A stretch of 64,000 bases of DNA from Methylotenera oryzisoli. Its GTDB lineage: Bacteria > Pseudomonadota > Gammaproteobacteria > Burkholderiales > Methylophilaceae. The translations under genes were made by a program, and so were the position numbers. Every line of letters starts with the position of its first letter. Position 1 is the stretch's first letter. A model generated the notes under the pieces. It did not search any database. It saw only the letters and a program-made list of their open reading frames with translations, and was not told the origin of the DNA. The stretch spans positions 42,109-106,108 of the forward strand of contig CAMCVF010000007.1 of the NCBI GenBank assembly GCA_945881735.1, given 5' to 3'. Of the stretch, positions 18,548-27,849 are shown piece after piece.

Positions 18548-18567
18548 ATCTACCTATAATGGTAGAT
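18548..18567. promoter_or_regulatory. 20-bp palindrome, candidate LuxR-type operator
   Basis: Perfect 7-bp arms ATCTACC (18548-18554) and GGTAGAT (18561-18567) with centre TATAAT. The 20-bp length and TACC...GGTA arms fit LuxR/NarL-type sites. It is centred about 43 bp before the start predicted from a -10-like CATAAT (18589-18594), the position from which LuxR-type activators usually work. It lies in the divergent gap between the LuxR gene and the small secreted-protein genes. Confidence 0.5.
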
Positions 18568-18658
18568 TTTTACTTGTCGGGTCACGTGCATAATGCAACA
18601 CATCTGGAAAGCAATAAAACAACCCGAAATACAACTAACATCTTTGGAGAATGAAAAA

Positions 18659-18934
18659 ATGAAAAGTTTAAATTTAGTAGTGATTGTTTCTACAGCCGCA
18701 TTATTGGTTTCTGGTGCTGCATTTGCAGAAGATACTTATAAAAAAAATGCACAGAACCAAAATTTTATGTCTAAACGCCCCTATGCGCAACCACTTGCAG
18801 ACGGCGCTTATGAAAAAAACAATGAGTTTGAAGGTGCAACATTGATTCGTGGTGAAATTGAAGAAAACGAAAGTGCTTTGAATAAAAATGTTCAAGTACA
18901 ACGTATGAACCAATTATCGAAACGCCCGTATTAA
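18659..18934 (+). CDS. Small secreted protein with two SKRPY motifs (paralogue A)
   Basis: 91 residues; I do not recognise the family. Signal peptide 1-23 (ALLVSGAAFA) leaves a mature, hydrophilic chain of 68 residues. It carries MSKRPY (37-42), preceded by QNQNF, and LSKRPY at the very C-terminus (86-91). Between them is an acidic stretch EFEGATLIRGEIEE (56-69). An in-frame ATG at 18593 would add 22 residues before the signal peptide; GGAG (18646-18649) 9 bp before ATG 18659 decides the start. No cysteine in the mature part. The next gene encodes a protein of the same design, and a signalling cassette is divergent. Function unknown. Confidence 0.75.
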   Translation: MKSLNLVVIVSTAALLVSGAAFAEDTYKKNAQNQNFMSKRPYAQPLADGAYEKNNEFEGATLIRGEIEENESALNKNVQVQRMNQLSKRPY

Positions 18935-18980
18935 TTTAGTAGGAATTAGATTTAATAAAAGTTAAATTGAGGAAATGATG

Positions 18981-19277
18981 ATGAATAGCAAAAGTCTTAT
19001 GGGATTAGCAGCGGCACTGTTGATGACAGCGGTGATGACAACAGGTGTTGTTCAGGCTGGAGATGATAAAACCAATAATGCCATTAACCAAAATTTATCA
19101 AAACGGCCGTATCAAGAAGCACCAGCCGAATCTACTCCTAATAAAGCCGAAAATTTTGAAGCGGCAAGTTTGGTTAAAGAAGAGGCGGCTGAACAAAAAA
19201 CTGGCCCAAGCAAATATCAACAATTGCGCATTCGAATGTTGGGACAACGCCCGTACATGGAAAAAAGTAGCGATTAA
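18981..19277 (+). CDS. Small secreted protein with SKRPY/GQRPY motifs (paralogue B)
   Basis: 98 residues, paralogous to the gene 46 bp upstream. Signal peptide 1-26 (TTGVVQA); mature chain without cysteine. LSKRPY (39-44), preceded by INQN, and LGQRPY (87-92) are 48 residues apart, against 49 in the neighbour; the middle NFEAASLVKEEAAE (58-71) aligns with EFEGATLIRGEIEE there. Three ATG codons in a row (18975, 18978, 18981) are possible; GAGGAA (18969-18974) favours the last. Likely in one transcript with its neighbour. Function unknown; a role in envelope or secreted-peptide signalling is only a guess. Confidence 0.75.
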   Translation: MNSKSLMGLAAALLMTAVMTTGVVQAGDDKTNNAINQNLSKRPYQEAPAESTPNKAENFEAASLVKEEAAEQKTGPSKYQQLRIRMLGQRPYMEKSSD

Positions 19278-19300
19278 TTATATTTTAAATAGTCATATAT

Positions 19301-19338
19301 AAAAGCGCCATTGTCATGATAATGGTACTTTTCTTTTG
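19301..19338 (+). terminator. Terminator after the small secreted-protein pair
   Basis: An interrupted hairpin: outer AAAAG/CTTTT (19301-19305, 19328-19332), a 2x2 internal loop and inner CCATT/AATGG, followed by a T-rich tail. It separates the pair from the SulP gene. Confidence 0.5.
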
Positions 19339-19380
19339 TTACACTTTAGTGTAAATAATTATTAATTTAGAGGTAGTAGA

Positions 19381-20934
19381 TTGATTATTCAAAAATGGTT
19401 TAAAGAAATTAAAAGTGATTTACCAGCAAGTATCGTTGTATTCTTTGTTGCGCTTCCTCTCTGCTTAGGTATTGCCCTAGCTTCGGGCGCTCCCCTGTTT
19501 TCGGGGATTATTGCTGGTATTGTAGGCGGCATTATTGTTGGTATGGCAAGTGGCTCGCCTTTGGGTGTTAGCGGCCCTGCAGCAGGGTTAGCTGTTATAG
19601 TGTTTGGTGCAATTAGCACGCTAGGCTCTTGGGAGGCATTTTTAACCGCGGTAGTCATTGCGGGCCTCATCCAATTAGCTTTAGGTTTTTTTAAAGCGGG
19701 CTTTATTGCCTATTTCTTTCCTACTTCAGTCATTAAAGGCATGCTAACTGGTATTGGCCTGCTGATTATTTTGAAACAAATTCCACACGCGCTTGGCTAC
19801 GACTTTGAGTTTGAAGGTAGTGAATCATTTTTTACAGATGATGGTGAGAATACATTTTCTATCATCATGAAAGCATGGGATTTATTAACTCCCGGTGCTT
19901 TATTAATATCTGCTATATCGCTAGCTTTGTTGGTTTTGTGGGACAAAGTGCTATCAAAAAAACACCGTATTTTTCAGTTGTTGCAAGGTCCAATTGTGGT
20001 GGTTTTGTTGGGTATTGTGTTTACCTATCTGTTCCAAAACCGCATCCTTGATTTCACGCTTAGCCCAGATCAAATTGTCACGCTGCCAGTGGCCACAAGC
20101 GTTTCGGCGTTTTTTAGCCAGTTTACTTTTCCCGATTTTTCGCAATTAAGCAATATTGAAGTGTACAAAGTGGCAGTTGTGATGGCAGTTGTTGCCAGCC
20201 TTGAGACATTACTGTGTGTAGAAGCAACCGATAAGTTGGATCCCTACAAGCGCGTAACGCCAACCAATCGCGAATTAAAAGCACAAGGTTTGGGCAATTT
20301 AGTTTCGGGTCTAATTGGTGGTTTGCCAGTCACGCAAGTGGTGGTACGTAGCTCTGCCAATATTTCATTTGGTGGAAAAACCAAACTTTCGGCCATCTTG
20401 CATGGTTTTTTCTTGCTAATTAGTGTGGTTACCATTTCGAGTTTACTCAATATGATTCCATTAGCAAGCTTAGCAGCTGTACTCATTATGGTGGGGTATA
20501 AACTGGCTTCGCCTTCACTATTTAAAAAAATGTATGCATTGGGTTGGGAACAATTTGTTCCCTTTATTACCACAATAGTTGTGATGCTATTTACCGATTT
20601 GCTTACAGGTATTGCAGTTGGTATGGTGATGGGTGTGTTCTTTACGCTGCATCACAGTTATCGCAATTCTCACTACATGAAAGATACCCACACCATGACC
20701 GATGGGGTATCGCTACATCATCTAGTGTTGGCAGAAGAGGTATCGTTTTTTAATAAAGCCAGCATCATTTCGGTATTAGAGGCGATTCCAAGCAATTCTA
20801 AAGTTGTTATTGATTGCAGCCAATCAAAATCCATTGCTTACGATGTAGCGGAATTTATTCGTGACTATCAATTGCATGCAAAATTAAGGAATATTGAAGT
20901 AGAAACCATTGGGTTTGTGCCACCAGCATCCTAG
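19381..20934 (+). CDS. SulP-family anion (probably bicarbonate) transporter with STAS domain
   Basis: 517-residue inner-membrane transporter of the SLC26/SulP family. The membrane domain starts at once (SDLPASIVVFFVALPLCLGI) and shows the family features GMASGSPLGVSGPAAGLA and SLETLLCVEATDKLDPYKR, the latter like other bacterial SulP proteins. The last about 80 residues are a short STAS domain. The start is TTG 19381, preceded at 7 bp by AGAGG; no early in-frame ATG exists. A beta-carbonic anhydrase gene follows by 72 bp. SulP proteins paired with carbonic anhydrase are thought to import bicarbonate, while others carry sulfate or dicarboxylates; here bicarbonate is favoured by context. Confidence 0.88.
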   Translation: MIIQKWFKEIKSDLPASIVVFFVALPLCLGIALASGAPLFSGIIAGIVGGIIVGMASGSPLGVSGPAAGLAVIVFGAISTLGSWEAFLTAVVIAGLIQLALGFFKAGFIAYFFPTSVIKGMLTGIGLLIILKQIPHALGYDFEFEGSESFFTDDGENTFSIIMKAWDLLTPGALLISAISLALLVLWDKVLSKKHRIFQLLQGPIVVVLLGIVFTYLFQNRILDFTLSPDQIVTLPVATSVSAFFSQFTFPDFSQLSNIEVYKVAVVMAVVASLETLLCVEATDKLDPYKRVTPTNRELKAQGLGNLVSGLIGGLPVTQVVVRSSANISFGGKTKLSAILHGFFLLISVVTISSLLNMIPLASLAAVLIMVGYKLASPSLFKKMYALGWEQFVPFITTIVVMLFTDLLTGIAVGMVMGVFFTLHHSYRNSHYMKDTHTMTDGVSLHHLVLAEEVSFFNKASIISVLEAIPSNSKVVIDCSQSKSIAYDVAEFIRDYQLHAKLRNIEVETIGFVPPAS

Positions 20935-21006
20935 TGAGTTTTAAGATCAAAGTATTATTAAGTAATTAAATTGAATGTTTTTTGAATTTTTGTAGAGGTT
21001 ATTTTT

Positions 21007-21651
21007 ATGTATACACACCCGTTATTAAATCGCGACAAAATCACACCTAAAGAGGCGCTGGATATTTTAGTTGAGGGTAATATTCGCTTTGTTAATAACT
21101 ATCAAAGTGATAAAGACTTTCAAAGTCTAGTCAAAATTACCAAAGATAAACAACATCCTTTTGCGGCGGTGTTAAGTTGCAGCGATTCTCGCGCGCCAAC
21201 CGAAATGTTGTTTGACCAGGCTTTAGGGGATGTGTTTAGTGTGCGCTTAGCAGGCAATATTGCCTCTGATAAAGCTATTGGTTCGTTAGAGTTCAGCTCG
21301 AAATATTTAGGTAGCAAGTTGATTGTGGTAATGGGACACACTGGTTGTGGCGCGGTAAAGGCTGCTTGTGATGACTTTAAAGATGGGCATATTGGCGAAA
21401 TTATTAACTTGATAAAACCATCAATCCGTCATGAAAAATCCGTTTCCAATCCTGAAGAGCGTTGCTCTAAAAATCCTGATTTTGTTGAAAAAATTAATGA
21501 GCTAAATGTGCGCTATCAAATTGATACCATTGTGCGCTTAAGCGACATTGTGGATGGGATGCTAGAAAAGCATGAATTGGGCATTATTGGTGGTATTTAC
21601 GATTTATCTACTGGCAGAGTAAAGTTTTTAGAAGATACTTTTATTAGCTAA
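21007..21651 (+). CDS. Beta-class carbonic anhydrase
   Basis: Interconverts CO2 and bicarbonate, 214 residues. Zinc ligands Cys58, His111 and Cys114 are in place (CSDSRAPTE; GHTGCGAVKAA), with the Asp60-Arg62 catalytic dyad. It sits downstream of the SulP transporter and is closed by a terminator, so together they would supply bicarbonate for carboxylations. Cytoplasmic: no signal peptide. Confidence 0.95.
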   Translation: MYTHPLLNRDKITPKEALDILVEGNIRFVNNYQSDKDFQSLVKITKDKQHPFAAVLSCSDSRAPTEMLFDQALGDVFSVRLAGNIASDKAIGSLEFSSKYLGSKLIVVMGHTGCGAVKAACDDFKDGHIGEIINLIKPSIRHEKSVSNPEERCSKNPDFVEKINELNVRYQIDTIVRLSDIVDGMLEKHELGIIGGIYDLSTGRVKFLEDTFIS

Positions 21652-21663
21652 GTTAATAGCATT

Positions 21664-21691
21664 AAAAAAGCCGCTTAATAGCGGCTTTTTT
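21664..21691. terminator. Bidirectional terminator, carbonic anhydrase / fdx
   Basis: Arms AAAAAAGCCGC (21664-21674) and GCGGCTTTTTT (21681-21691), perfect 11-bp stem, 6-nt loop, A/T tracts on both sides; located between convergent genes. Confidence 0.9.
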
Positions 21692-21706
21692 ATTAACACT
21701 AAAGAA

Positions 21707-22048
21707 TTAGCGATGACCTTCTTTTGCCATATTAATGGAATATTTAGGGATTTCCACAACCAAATCGGTACTACCTACAATGGCTTGGCAAGATAAGCGA
21801 GAAAGGGGCTCTAAACCCCAAGCCTTATCTAATAAATCATCCTCTTTATCATCGGCTGGATTCAAGCTTTTATAGCCTTCACGCACAATTACATGGCAAG
21901 TGGTGCAAGCGCATACTTGGTCGCAGGCGTGATCCATATCAATATCATTATCCAACAAATTTTGGCAGATAGACTCTCCCGATTTAGCTTCAAAAGCGGC
22001 GCCATCTGGGCAAAGCTCTACATGCGGTAATACAATAATTTGTGCCAT
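21707..22048 (-). CDS. fdx: ISC-type [2Fe-2S] ferredoxin
   Basis: Electron carrier for Fe-S cluster assembly, 113 residues. Cluster ligands Cys42, Cys48, Cys51 and Cys87 have the same numbering as E. coli Fdx (CDQVCACTTC, then LSCQA). Last gene of the minus-strand isc operon, 55 bp after hscA. Confidence 0.96.
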   Translation of the reverse strand: MAQIIVLPHVELCPDGAAFEAKSGESICQNLLDNDIDMDHACDQVCACTTCHVIVREGYKSLNPADDKEDDLLDKAWGLEPLSRLSCQAIVGSTDLVVEIPKYSINMAKEGHR

Positions 22049-22103
22049 CTTAATAATTCCTAACTTAACTATTCAAACTTAGCTAATACATATATATAAC
22101 GGT

Positions 22104-23978
22104 TTATAAATCTAATTTTGCAACATCTTTGCCCGTTAATGCATGGCTCACACTGGCGTCCATACGCTTAGCGGCAAATGTTTCAGTCACTGCATTTAAT
22201 GCCTCTGTCGCTTGATGAATAGCATGGCTATCTTGGCCGTTGCTTAGCGATTGTAGCGATGTAAGTGAGGCTAAAATAGCCTCACTTTCAGATGGCGTTA
22301 GCAAAGCACTGTCTTGCTGCAAAGCCGCCTCAATTGCCAAAATCAAGCTAGTTGCTTCTACTTTTGCTTCGGCCAAAGCGCGCGCTTGTTTATCGGTTTT
22401 TGCTGCAACAAAGCTGCTTTGCAGCATGATTAATATTTGCTCTTCACTTAATCCATAACTGGGTTTTACCACGACATTTGCTTCAATATTGGTGGTCATT
22501 TCGCGCGCCGAAACACTGAGCAAACCATCCGCATCCACCGTAAAAGTTACTCTGATACGCGCGCTACCTGCTACCATTGGCGGAATGCCGCGCAATTCAA
22601 ACTTGGCTAGTGAGCGGCAATCGGTTACCAATTCACGTTCGCCTTGTAGCACATGAATACTCATGGCGGTTTGGCCATCTTTAAACGTTGTAAATTCTTG
22701 CGCACGCGCAATCGGCAAAGTGCTGTTACGCGGAATCACTTTTTCAACCAAGCCGCCCATGGTTTCTAAACCAAGAGATAGCGGAATCACATCTAGCAAC
22801 AATAAATCAGCATCGCTTTTATTGCCTGCCAAAGTATTGGCTTGTATAGCCGCGCCAAGTGCCACCAATTTATCGGGGTCTAAATTGGTGAGTGGTGTTT
22901 GTTTAAAGAAATCAGCCACAGCCAAGCGAATTTGTGGCATTCGTGTTGCACCGCCTACCATCACAACGCCTTTAATGTCATTAATTGTAAGGCCTGCATC
23001 ACGTAAGGCCTTTTTAGTTGGGTTAAGTGTTTTTACTACCAGTGTTTGTGTTAACTCATTGAATTTTTTGGCGCTTAAAGTCAAATCAATTACTTCCCCT
23101 GTGCTTAAAACACTGGTGATTTGTGCATTAGCATGGTCAGTCAGCCATTCTTTGGCTTCACGTGCCTTGGTGAGAATTAATCGTGTGTCATTTACATTTA
23201 AGGGTTTGCAATTCGATTGTTCTAATACCCAGCAAAATATTCGGCGGTCAAAATCATCGCCGCCTAATGCGCTATCGCCATTCGTGCTTAATACTTCAAA
23301 TACGCCTCTGCTGAGTTTTAGTATGGACACGTCAAACGTGCCACCACCTAAATCATAAATAACATAAGTGCCTTCAACTCCGTTATCTAAGCCATAAGCA
23401 ACCGCGGCTGCAGTGGGCTCGTTCAACAGACGCAATACATTGAGACCAGCCAAGCGCGCCGCGTCTTTGGTTGCCTGACGTTGTGCTTCATCAAAATAGG
23501 CGGGTACCGTGATAACTGCACCAACCAAATCACCGCCTAAGGATTTTTCGGCACGTTTTTTTAGGGATTTTAAGATTTCTGCCGATATTTCTACCGCACT
23601 TTTAACGCCAGATCGGGTTTGAATCTGCACCATTTTTTCAGATGAAGATGGAGTTTCTACAAAATGATACGGCTGAGTGGATACGTCGATTTCTGCAAGA
23701 GAACGACCCATAAAACGCTTGGCTGAGATGATGGTGTTTGCTGGGTCAATCGATTGTGCCGCTTGCGCTTCATAGCCAACCTCAACATAACCATCTTCCA
23801 AATAGCGCACAACACTGGGTAATAGCGCATGGCCGTTATCATCGATTAACACGCTGCTCATGCCACTGCGTACAGTAGCCACCAACGAGTTTGTTGTGCC
23901 TAAATCAATGCCCACCGCTAATTTATGCTGATGCGGTGCGGCAGATTGACCTGGTTCGGATATTTGTAGAAGTGCCAT
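22104..23978 (-). CDS. hscA: Fe-S assembly Hsp70 chaperone HscA
   Basis: Specialised Hsp70 that helps release the cluster from IscU, 624 residues. The nucleotide-binding domain has [14 protein letters not shown] at the start, the phosphate loop [13 protein letters not shown] and VGGATRMP; the substrate-binding domain begins about residue 390 ([14 protein letters not shown]). The length and Fe-S context distinguish it from DnaK (about 640 residues with an acidic tail). It is flanked by hscB (36 bp) and fdx. Confidence 0.97.
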   Translation of the reverse strand: MALLQISEPGQSAAPHQHKLAVGIDLGTTNSLVATVRSGMSSVLIDDNGHALLPSVVRYLEDGYVEVGYEAQAAQSIDPANTIISAKRFMGRSLAEIDVSTQPYHFVETPSSSEKMVQIQTRSGVKSAVEISAEILKSLKKRAEKSLGGDLVGAVITVPAYFDEAQRQATKDAARLAGLNVLRLLNEPTAAAVAYGLDNGVEGTYVIYDLGGGTFDVSILKLSRGVFEVLSTNGDSALGGDDFDRRIFCWVLEQSNCKPLNVNDTRLILTKAREAKEWLTDHANAQITSVLSTGEVIDLTLSAKKFNELTQTLVVKTLNPTKKALRDAGLTINDIKGVVMVGGATRMPQIRLAVADFFKQTPLTNLDPDKLVALGAAIQANTLAGNKSDADLLLLDVIPLSLGLETMGGLVEKVIPRNSTLPIARAQEFTTFKDGQTAMSIHVLQGERELVTDCRSLAKFELRGIPPMVAGSARIRVTFTVDADGLLSVSAREMTTNIEANVVVKPSYGLSEEQILIMLQSSFVAAKTDKQARALAEAKVEATSLILAIEAALQQDSALLTPSESEAILASLTSLQSLSNGQDSHAIHQATEALNAVTETFAAKRMDASVSHALTGKDVAKLDL

Positions 23979-24014
23979 GGTTAATTTGAAATATAATTAA
24001 AGTGCAGTTCGCTA

Positions 24015-24563
24015 TTAAGCATCCAAGTGTTCAATGATTTTGTTAATGTCTACGCAAACTTTATCAATAAATATAAGCTTACGTGTGGCATCAACAGCTA
24101 ATGGCAGGTTTTTTTTGACATCGATTAAGTCGATAAGCGTTGCTTGCAATGAACGCGCTTCTTGCTGCATCTCCGCTAAAAGAGCGTCTAGCGCATCAAT
24201 ATTCTTACTCTGTTTTGCATCATCTATGGCTTCACGCCATTCCATTTGCTGCATTAGAAAATCGGCTGGCATGGCAGTATTTGTTTCTGCAGCCACTTCA
24301 ATACCTTGTAATGCTAATAAGTACTTTGCACGATGGGCTGGATTTTTTAAGGCCTGGTATGCTTCATTTGCCAAGGTTGCCGTTTGCATTGAACGCAATT
24401 TTTCAGAAAGTAATGCTGTTACAAATCGGTCAGGATGACTGGCAGATTGAATGCTACGATAATTGGTTTCTAATTTGGCAAGATCTAGATTGAATTGCGG
24501 TGATAAACCAAACAATTCAAAATAGCTGTGATTATCCGAAATTCCATTATTTAAAGCACTCAC
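24015..24563 (-). CDS. hscB: Co-chaperone HscB (J-domain)
   Basis: Recruits IscU to HscA and stimulates its ATPase, 182 residues. The N-terminal J-domain contains His43-Pro44-Asp45 (SASHPDRFV); the C-terminal helical domain binds IscU (family knowledge). Starts with GTG 24563, overlapping the iscA stop by four bases (GTGA), indicating translational coupling. Confidence 0.95.
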   Translation of the reverse strand: MSALNNGISDNHSYFELFGLSPQFNLDLAKLETNYRSIQSASHPDRFVTALLSEKLRSMQTATLANEAYQALKNPAHRAKYLLALQGIEVAAETNTAMPADFLMQQMEWREAIDDAKQSKNIDALDALLAEMQQEARSLQATLIDLIDVKKNLPLAVDATRKLIFIDKVCVDINKIIEHLDA

Positions 24564-24883
24564 ACTGTAAAACTTTCACCGCAACCACACTCATCTTTTA
24601 CGTTTGGATTATTAAACTTAAAGCCTTCATTTAAGCCTTCTTTGGTAAAGTCGAGTTCAGTACCATCAATGTAGGCAAGGCTTTTTGGGTCAACAATCAC
24701 TTTGACGCCGTGGCTATCAAAAGCCATATCTTCTGGTTGCATGTCGTCTACAAACTCAAGCGTGTAAGCCATGCCTGAGCAGCCTGTAGTTTTAACGCCC
24801 AGACGCAAGCCAATACCTTTTCCACGGTTGGCTAAGAATTTTTCAACTCGACTTGCTGCCGCTTCAGTTAAGCTAATTGCCAT
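24560..24883 (-). CDS. iscA: Iron-sulfur assembly protein IscA
   Basis: A-type carrier, 107 residues, handing clusters (mostly [4Fe-4S]) to target proteins. The three conserved cysteines are Cys35 (TTGCSGMAY), Cys99 and Cys101 (ECGCGESF), the same positions as in E. coli IscA. It lies between iscU (36 bp) and hscB (overlap). Confidence 0.96.
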   Translation of the reverse strand: MAISLTEAAASRVEKFLANRGKGIGLRLGVKTTGCSGMAYTLEFVDDMQPEDMAFDSHGVKVIVDPKSLAYIDGTELDFTKEGLNEGFKFNNPNVKDECGCGESFTV

Positions 24884-24919
24884 ATTTATCTCTTGGATTC
24901 AATCAAAATTGCAAGATGC

Positions 24920-25318
24920 TTACGCCGCTTCTTTAGCTGCCAATTGTTTGGCTTTAATATCGGCAACCGCTGCCTTGATTGCATCTTCTGCAAGCACAGA
25001 GCAATGAATTTTTACAGGCGGCAAAGCCAATTCTTCTGCAATTTCAGAATTCTTAATCGAATAAGCTTCATCAATGGTGCGGCCTTTGAGCCACTCTGTT
25101 ACTAATGAGCTAGACGCAATCGCAGAACCGCAACCATAGGTTTTAAATTTAGCATCTTCAATAATGCCGCTATCATTTACCTTGATCATCAACTTCATCA
25201 CGTCGCCGCAAGCAGGTGCGCCTACCATACCTGTGCCTACGTTTGGGTCATTCTTATCTAAAGAACCCACATTTCTTGGGTTTTCATAGTGGTCTAATAC
25301 TTTGTCTGAATATGCCAT
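24920..25318 (-). CDS. iscU: Fe-S cluster scaffold IscU
   Basis: Scaffold on which the cluster is built, 132 residues. Cys37 (GAPACGD), Cys63 (TYGCGSA) and the third cysteine after LPPVKIH are present; LPPVK is the HscA-recognition motif. AAGGAG lies ahead of ATG 25318. A 133-bp gap with a hairpin separates it from iscS, an unusually wide spacing for this operon. Confidence 0.97.
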   Translation of the reverse strand: MAYSDKVLDHYENPRNVGSLDKNDPNVGTGMVGAPACGDVMKLMIKVNDSGIIEDAKFKTYGCGSAIASSSLVTEWLKGRTIDEAYSIKNSEIAEELALPPVKIHCSVLAEDAIKAAVADIKAKQLAAKEAA

Positions 25319-25384
25319 GATTTATACTCCTTAAAACTTCAAAATTTCGAGAAATGAATGATATGTTTGTCTGACAAGGCGGTT

Positions 25385-25417
25385 GGTGGCTACGTTTAGT
25401 TTTCTAAACGAGCCGCC
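25385..25417. other. Hairpin in the iscS-iscU spacer
   Basis: Arms 25385-25399 and 25404-25417: GGTGGCT, a bulged A, CGTTTAG, loop TTTT, CTAAACG, AGCCGCC (one G-U). No T-tract follows in the minus-strand direction, so it is more likely an RNA processing or stability element than a terminator. In E. coli, the iscS-iscU junction is where RyhB causes differential decay of the mRNA. Confidence 0.5.
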
Positions 25418-25451
25418 AGCAAACAAGCTCAGGCGGGCAAAGCGCCATTTC

Positions 25452-26666
25452 TTAGTGTGCTGCCCATTGTACTTTGCTAATATCAATACCATCTTTGAAC
25501 ATATCCCAAAGTGGTGATAATTCACGTAACTTATTTACTTTGCTTTTGAGTAATTCAATTGTGTATTCTACATCTGCATCAGTAGTAAAACGGCCAATTG
25601 AAAAGCGGATTGAGCTATGAGCTAACTCATCGTTACGGCCAATAGCTCGCAATACATAGCTTGGCTCTAAGCTTGCAGATGTGCAGGCTGAACCGCTTGA
25701 TACTGCAATATCTTTAATTGCCATAATCAACGATTCACCCTCTACATAATTAAAGCTAATGTTTAAATTATGGGGTACGCGGTGTTCTAAATCACCGTTT
25801 ACGTAGGTTTCTTCAATGCTTTGCAAGCCATGCAGTAATTTATCGCGCAATTTACGAGTGCGGGCGTTTTCGAATTCCATTTCTTCGCGTGCGATTCTAA
25901 ACGCTTCACCCATGCCCACAATTTGGTGGGTGGCTAATGAACCCGAACGCATGCCGCGCTCATGACCGCCACCGTGCATTTGCGCTTCAATGCGAATACG
26001 CGGTTTACGGCGCACATACAAAGCACCAATACCTTTTGGACCATATGTTTTATGTGCACAAAAGCTCATTAAATCGACAGGCAACTTTTCTAAATTGATT
26101 TCCACTTTACCCGTTGCTTGCGCAGCATCCACATGGAATATCACATTATTTTCGCGGCAAATATTACCAATCGCTTCAATATCTTGAATCACACCGATTT
26201 CATTATTCACCATCATCACGCTAGCTAATACGGTATCTGGCTGAATCGCTGCTTTAAACTTAGCTAAATCTACCAAGCCATTTGATTCTGGCTGCAAATA
26301 AGTCGCAGTAAAACCAATACGCTCTAATTCGCGCACTGCATCAATGACCGCTTTATGCTCTGTGGCGATTGTAATGATATGTTTGCCTTTGGTGGAGGCA
26401 TAAAAATTAGCGGCACCTTTAATGGCTAGGTTATTTGATTCTGTGGCGCCTGATGTCCACACGATTTCGCGGGCGTCTGCACCAACCAATTTAGCAACTT
26501 CTTCACGTGCATTTTCAACTGCTTTTTCGGCTGTCCAGCCAAAAGGGTGGCTGCGTGACGCAGGGTTGCCATAGTGCTCCGTCAAATACGGAATCATTAT
26601 GGCGGCCACACGCGGATCCACTGGCGTGGTGGCTGAGTAATCTAAATAAATCGGGTCTCTATCCAT
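25452..26666 (-). CDS. iscS: Cysteine desulfurase IscS
   Basis: PLP enzyme taking sulfur from cysteine for Fe-S clusters and thiolation, 404 residues (the E. coli length). PLP lysine in [17 protein letters not shown] and the catalytic cysteine loop [17 protein letters not shown] are intact. It is the second of two desulfurase genes in the operon, 37 bp after the first, and the one that matches IscS closely along its length ([19 protein letters not shown]). Confidence 0.97.
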   Translation of the reverse strand: MDRDPIYLDYSATTPVDPRVAAIMIPYLTEHYGNPASRSHPFGWTAEKAVENAREEVAKLVGADAREIVWTSGATESNNLAIKGAANFYASTKGKHIITIATEHKAVIDAVRELERIGFTATYLQPESNGLVDLAKFKAAIQPDTVLASVMMVNNEIGVIQDIEAIGNICRENNVIFHVDAAQATGKVEINLEKLPVDLMSFCAHKTYGPKGIGALYVRRKPRIRIEAQMHGGGHERGMRSGSLATHQIVGMGEAFRIAREEMEFENARTRKLRDKLLHGLQSIEETYVNGDLEHRVPHNLNISFNYVEGESLIMAIKDIAVSSGSACTSASLEPSYVLRAIGRNDELAHSSIRFSIGRFTTDADVEYTIELLKSKVNKLRELSPLWDMFKDGIDISKVQWAAH

Positions 26667-26703
26667 TTTAATAATACTTACTTTCTCATTGCCATTAAAT
26701 TTG

Positions 26704-27849
26704 TTAGGCTAAAATTGCCGTTAAGTTTCTTAATCTTGCTAATTCCTGCTCAAGTACCGTTAAAAACTGCTGTACCTGTTCAATTGTGTTGCTCAATCCA
26801 AAGCTAACTCTAATCGCGCCGCGCGCCACATCTGGCTCAATTCCCATTGCCAGCAATACATGACTGGGCTCTGAGTTATCAGATGAACATGCCGAACCGC
26901 TAGCAACCGCGAATCCTTTACGATCTAGTGCCGTCACCAAAGTTTCGCCTTCTATGTTATTGAATGCAAAAAAACTGGTGTTAGGAATACGCTTTACCTG
27001 CTGACCAAACAAAATAGCGCCTAATTTACTAAGACCTTCTTCACATAAATCGCGTAACTGTTGTGTATGCGCAGCAAATGCAGCCAAATTCTTAACAGCT
27101 AGTTCGCATGCCAAACCAAAACCTGCAATTGCGGCCACATTTTCGGTGCCGCTGCGTAAACCTTTTTCTTGACCGCCACCATGCAATAAAGGCTGAATAT
27201 CCAAGCGCTTATCAAGCACCAAAGCGCCTGCACCCAATGGACCGCCAATCTTGTGGCTGGATACTGTCATTGCATTGACATTTAAATCAGCAAAATTCAT
27301 CTCTACTTTACCCAGGCCCTGAACTGCATCGGTATGCACAAAAGCCTTATGCTGATGAGCCAATGTAGCAATTTGTGCTAAATCTTGTATCACACCTGTT
27401 TCATTATTTGCCAACATCACCGATACCAAATTAGTGGGGGCAGCCAAAAGGTTATGCAAGTGATGCATGTCCAACTTGCAATGTAAATCTACATCAATAC
27501 TAAGCGCTTGCCAGCCACGAGATTGCATGGCAAGGGCAGGGCGAGATATGCACGGATGCTCTACCGCGCTAATTAAAATTTGCCCATGGCACAAATTGCT
27601 GGCAATGCCGTGAATCGCAAAATTATTCGCCTCAGTACCGCTTGCCGTAAACACTACCTGTGACGGATGCGCATTAACAGCATCTGCCACCTGTTCACGT
27701 GCACGCTCTACTACTGCGCGTGCGGTACGACCATAACTATGGCGGCTAGTCGCGTTGCCTTGCTGCTCAACCATAAACGGCAACATTACCTCGAGTACTT
27801 CTGACCTAAGCGCAGTAGTACTGTTATGGTCAAAAAAGACATGACTCAT
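26704..27849 (-). CDS. Second cysteine desulfurase, NifS/IscS-like
   Basis: 381-residue PLP enzyme related to, but clearly different from, the neighbouring IscS. PLP lysine lies in [16 protein letters not shown], the cysteine loop reads [17 protein letters not shown], and the substrate loop [17 protein letters not shown] is typical of NifS-like group I enzymes. It sits between iscR (stop immediately before the ATG) and iscS. Two desulfurases in one isc operon suggest either a duplicate for another sulfur acceptor or a recent paralogue under IscR control. Both look catalytically intact. No acceptor protein of its own is seen. Confidence 0.93.
   Translation of the reverse strand: MSHVFFDHNSTTALRSEVLEVMLPFMVEQQGNATSRHSYGRTARAVVERAREQVADAVNAHPSQVVFTASGTEANNFAIHGIASNLCHGQILISAVEHPCISRPALAMQSRGWQALSIDVDLHCKLDMHHLHNLLAAPTNLVSVMLANNETGVIQDLAQIATLAHQHKAFVHTDAVQGLGKVEMNFADLNVNAMTVSSHKIGGPLGAGALVLDKRLDIQPLLHGGGQEKGLRSGTENVAAIAGFGLACELAVKNLAAFAAHTQQLRDLCEEGLSKLGAILFGQQVKRIPNTSFFAFNNIEGETLVTALDRKGFAVASGSACSSDNSEPSHVLLAMGIEPDVARGAIRVSFGLSNTIEQVQQFLTVLEQELARLRNLTAILA

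Noticed and set aside
18593..18658. Extended start of the first RPY protein at ATG 18593
   Set aside because: Would put 22 residues before a clear signal peptide; a good ribosome site marks ATG 18659.
22663..23358. 231-codon plus-strand frame inside hscA
   Set aside because: Antisense to a certain hscA; no ribosome site or family match.
25331..25525. 64-codon minus-strand frame across the iscS end and the iscS-iscU spacer
   Set aside because: Overlaps iscS in another frame; the spacer is better explained by the hairpin.
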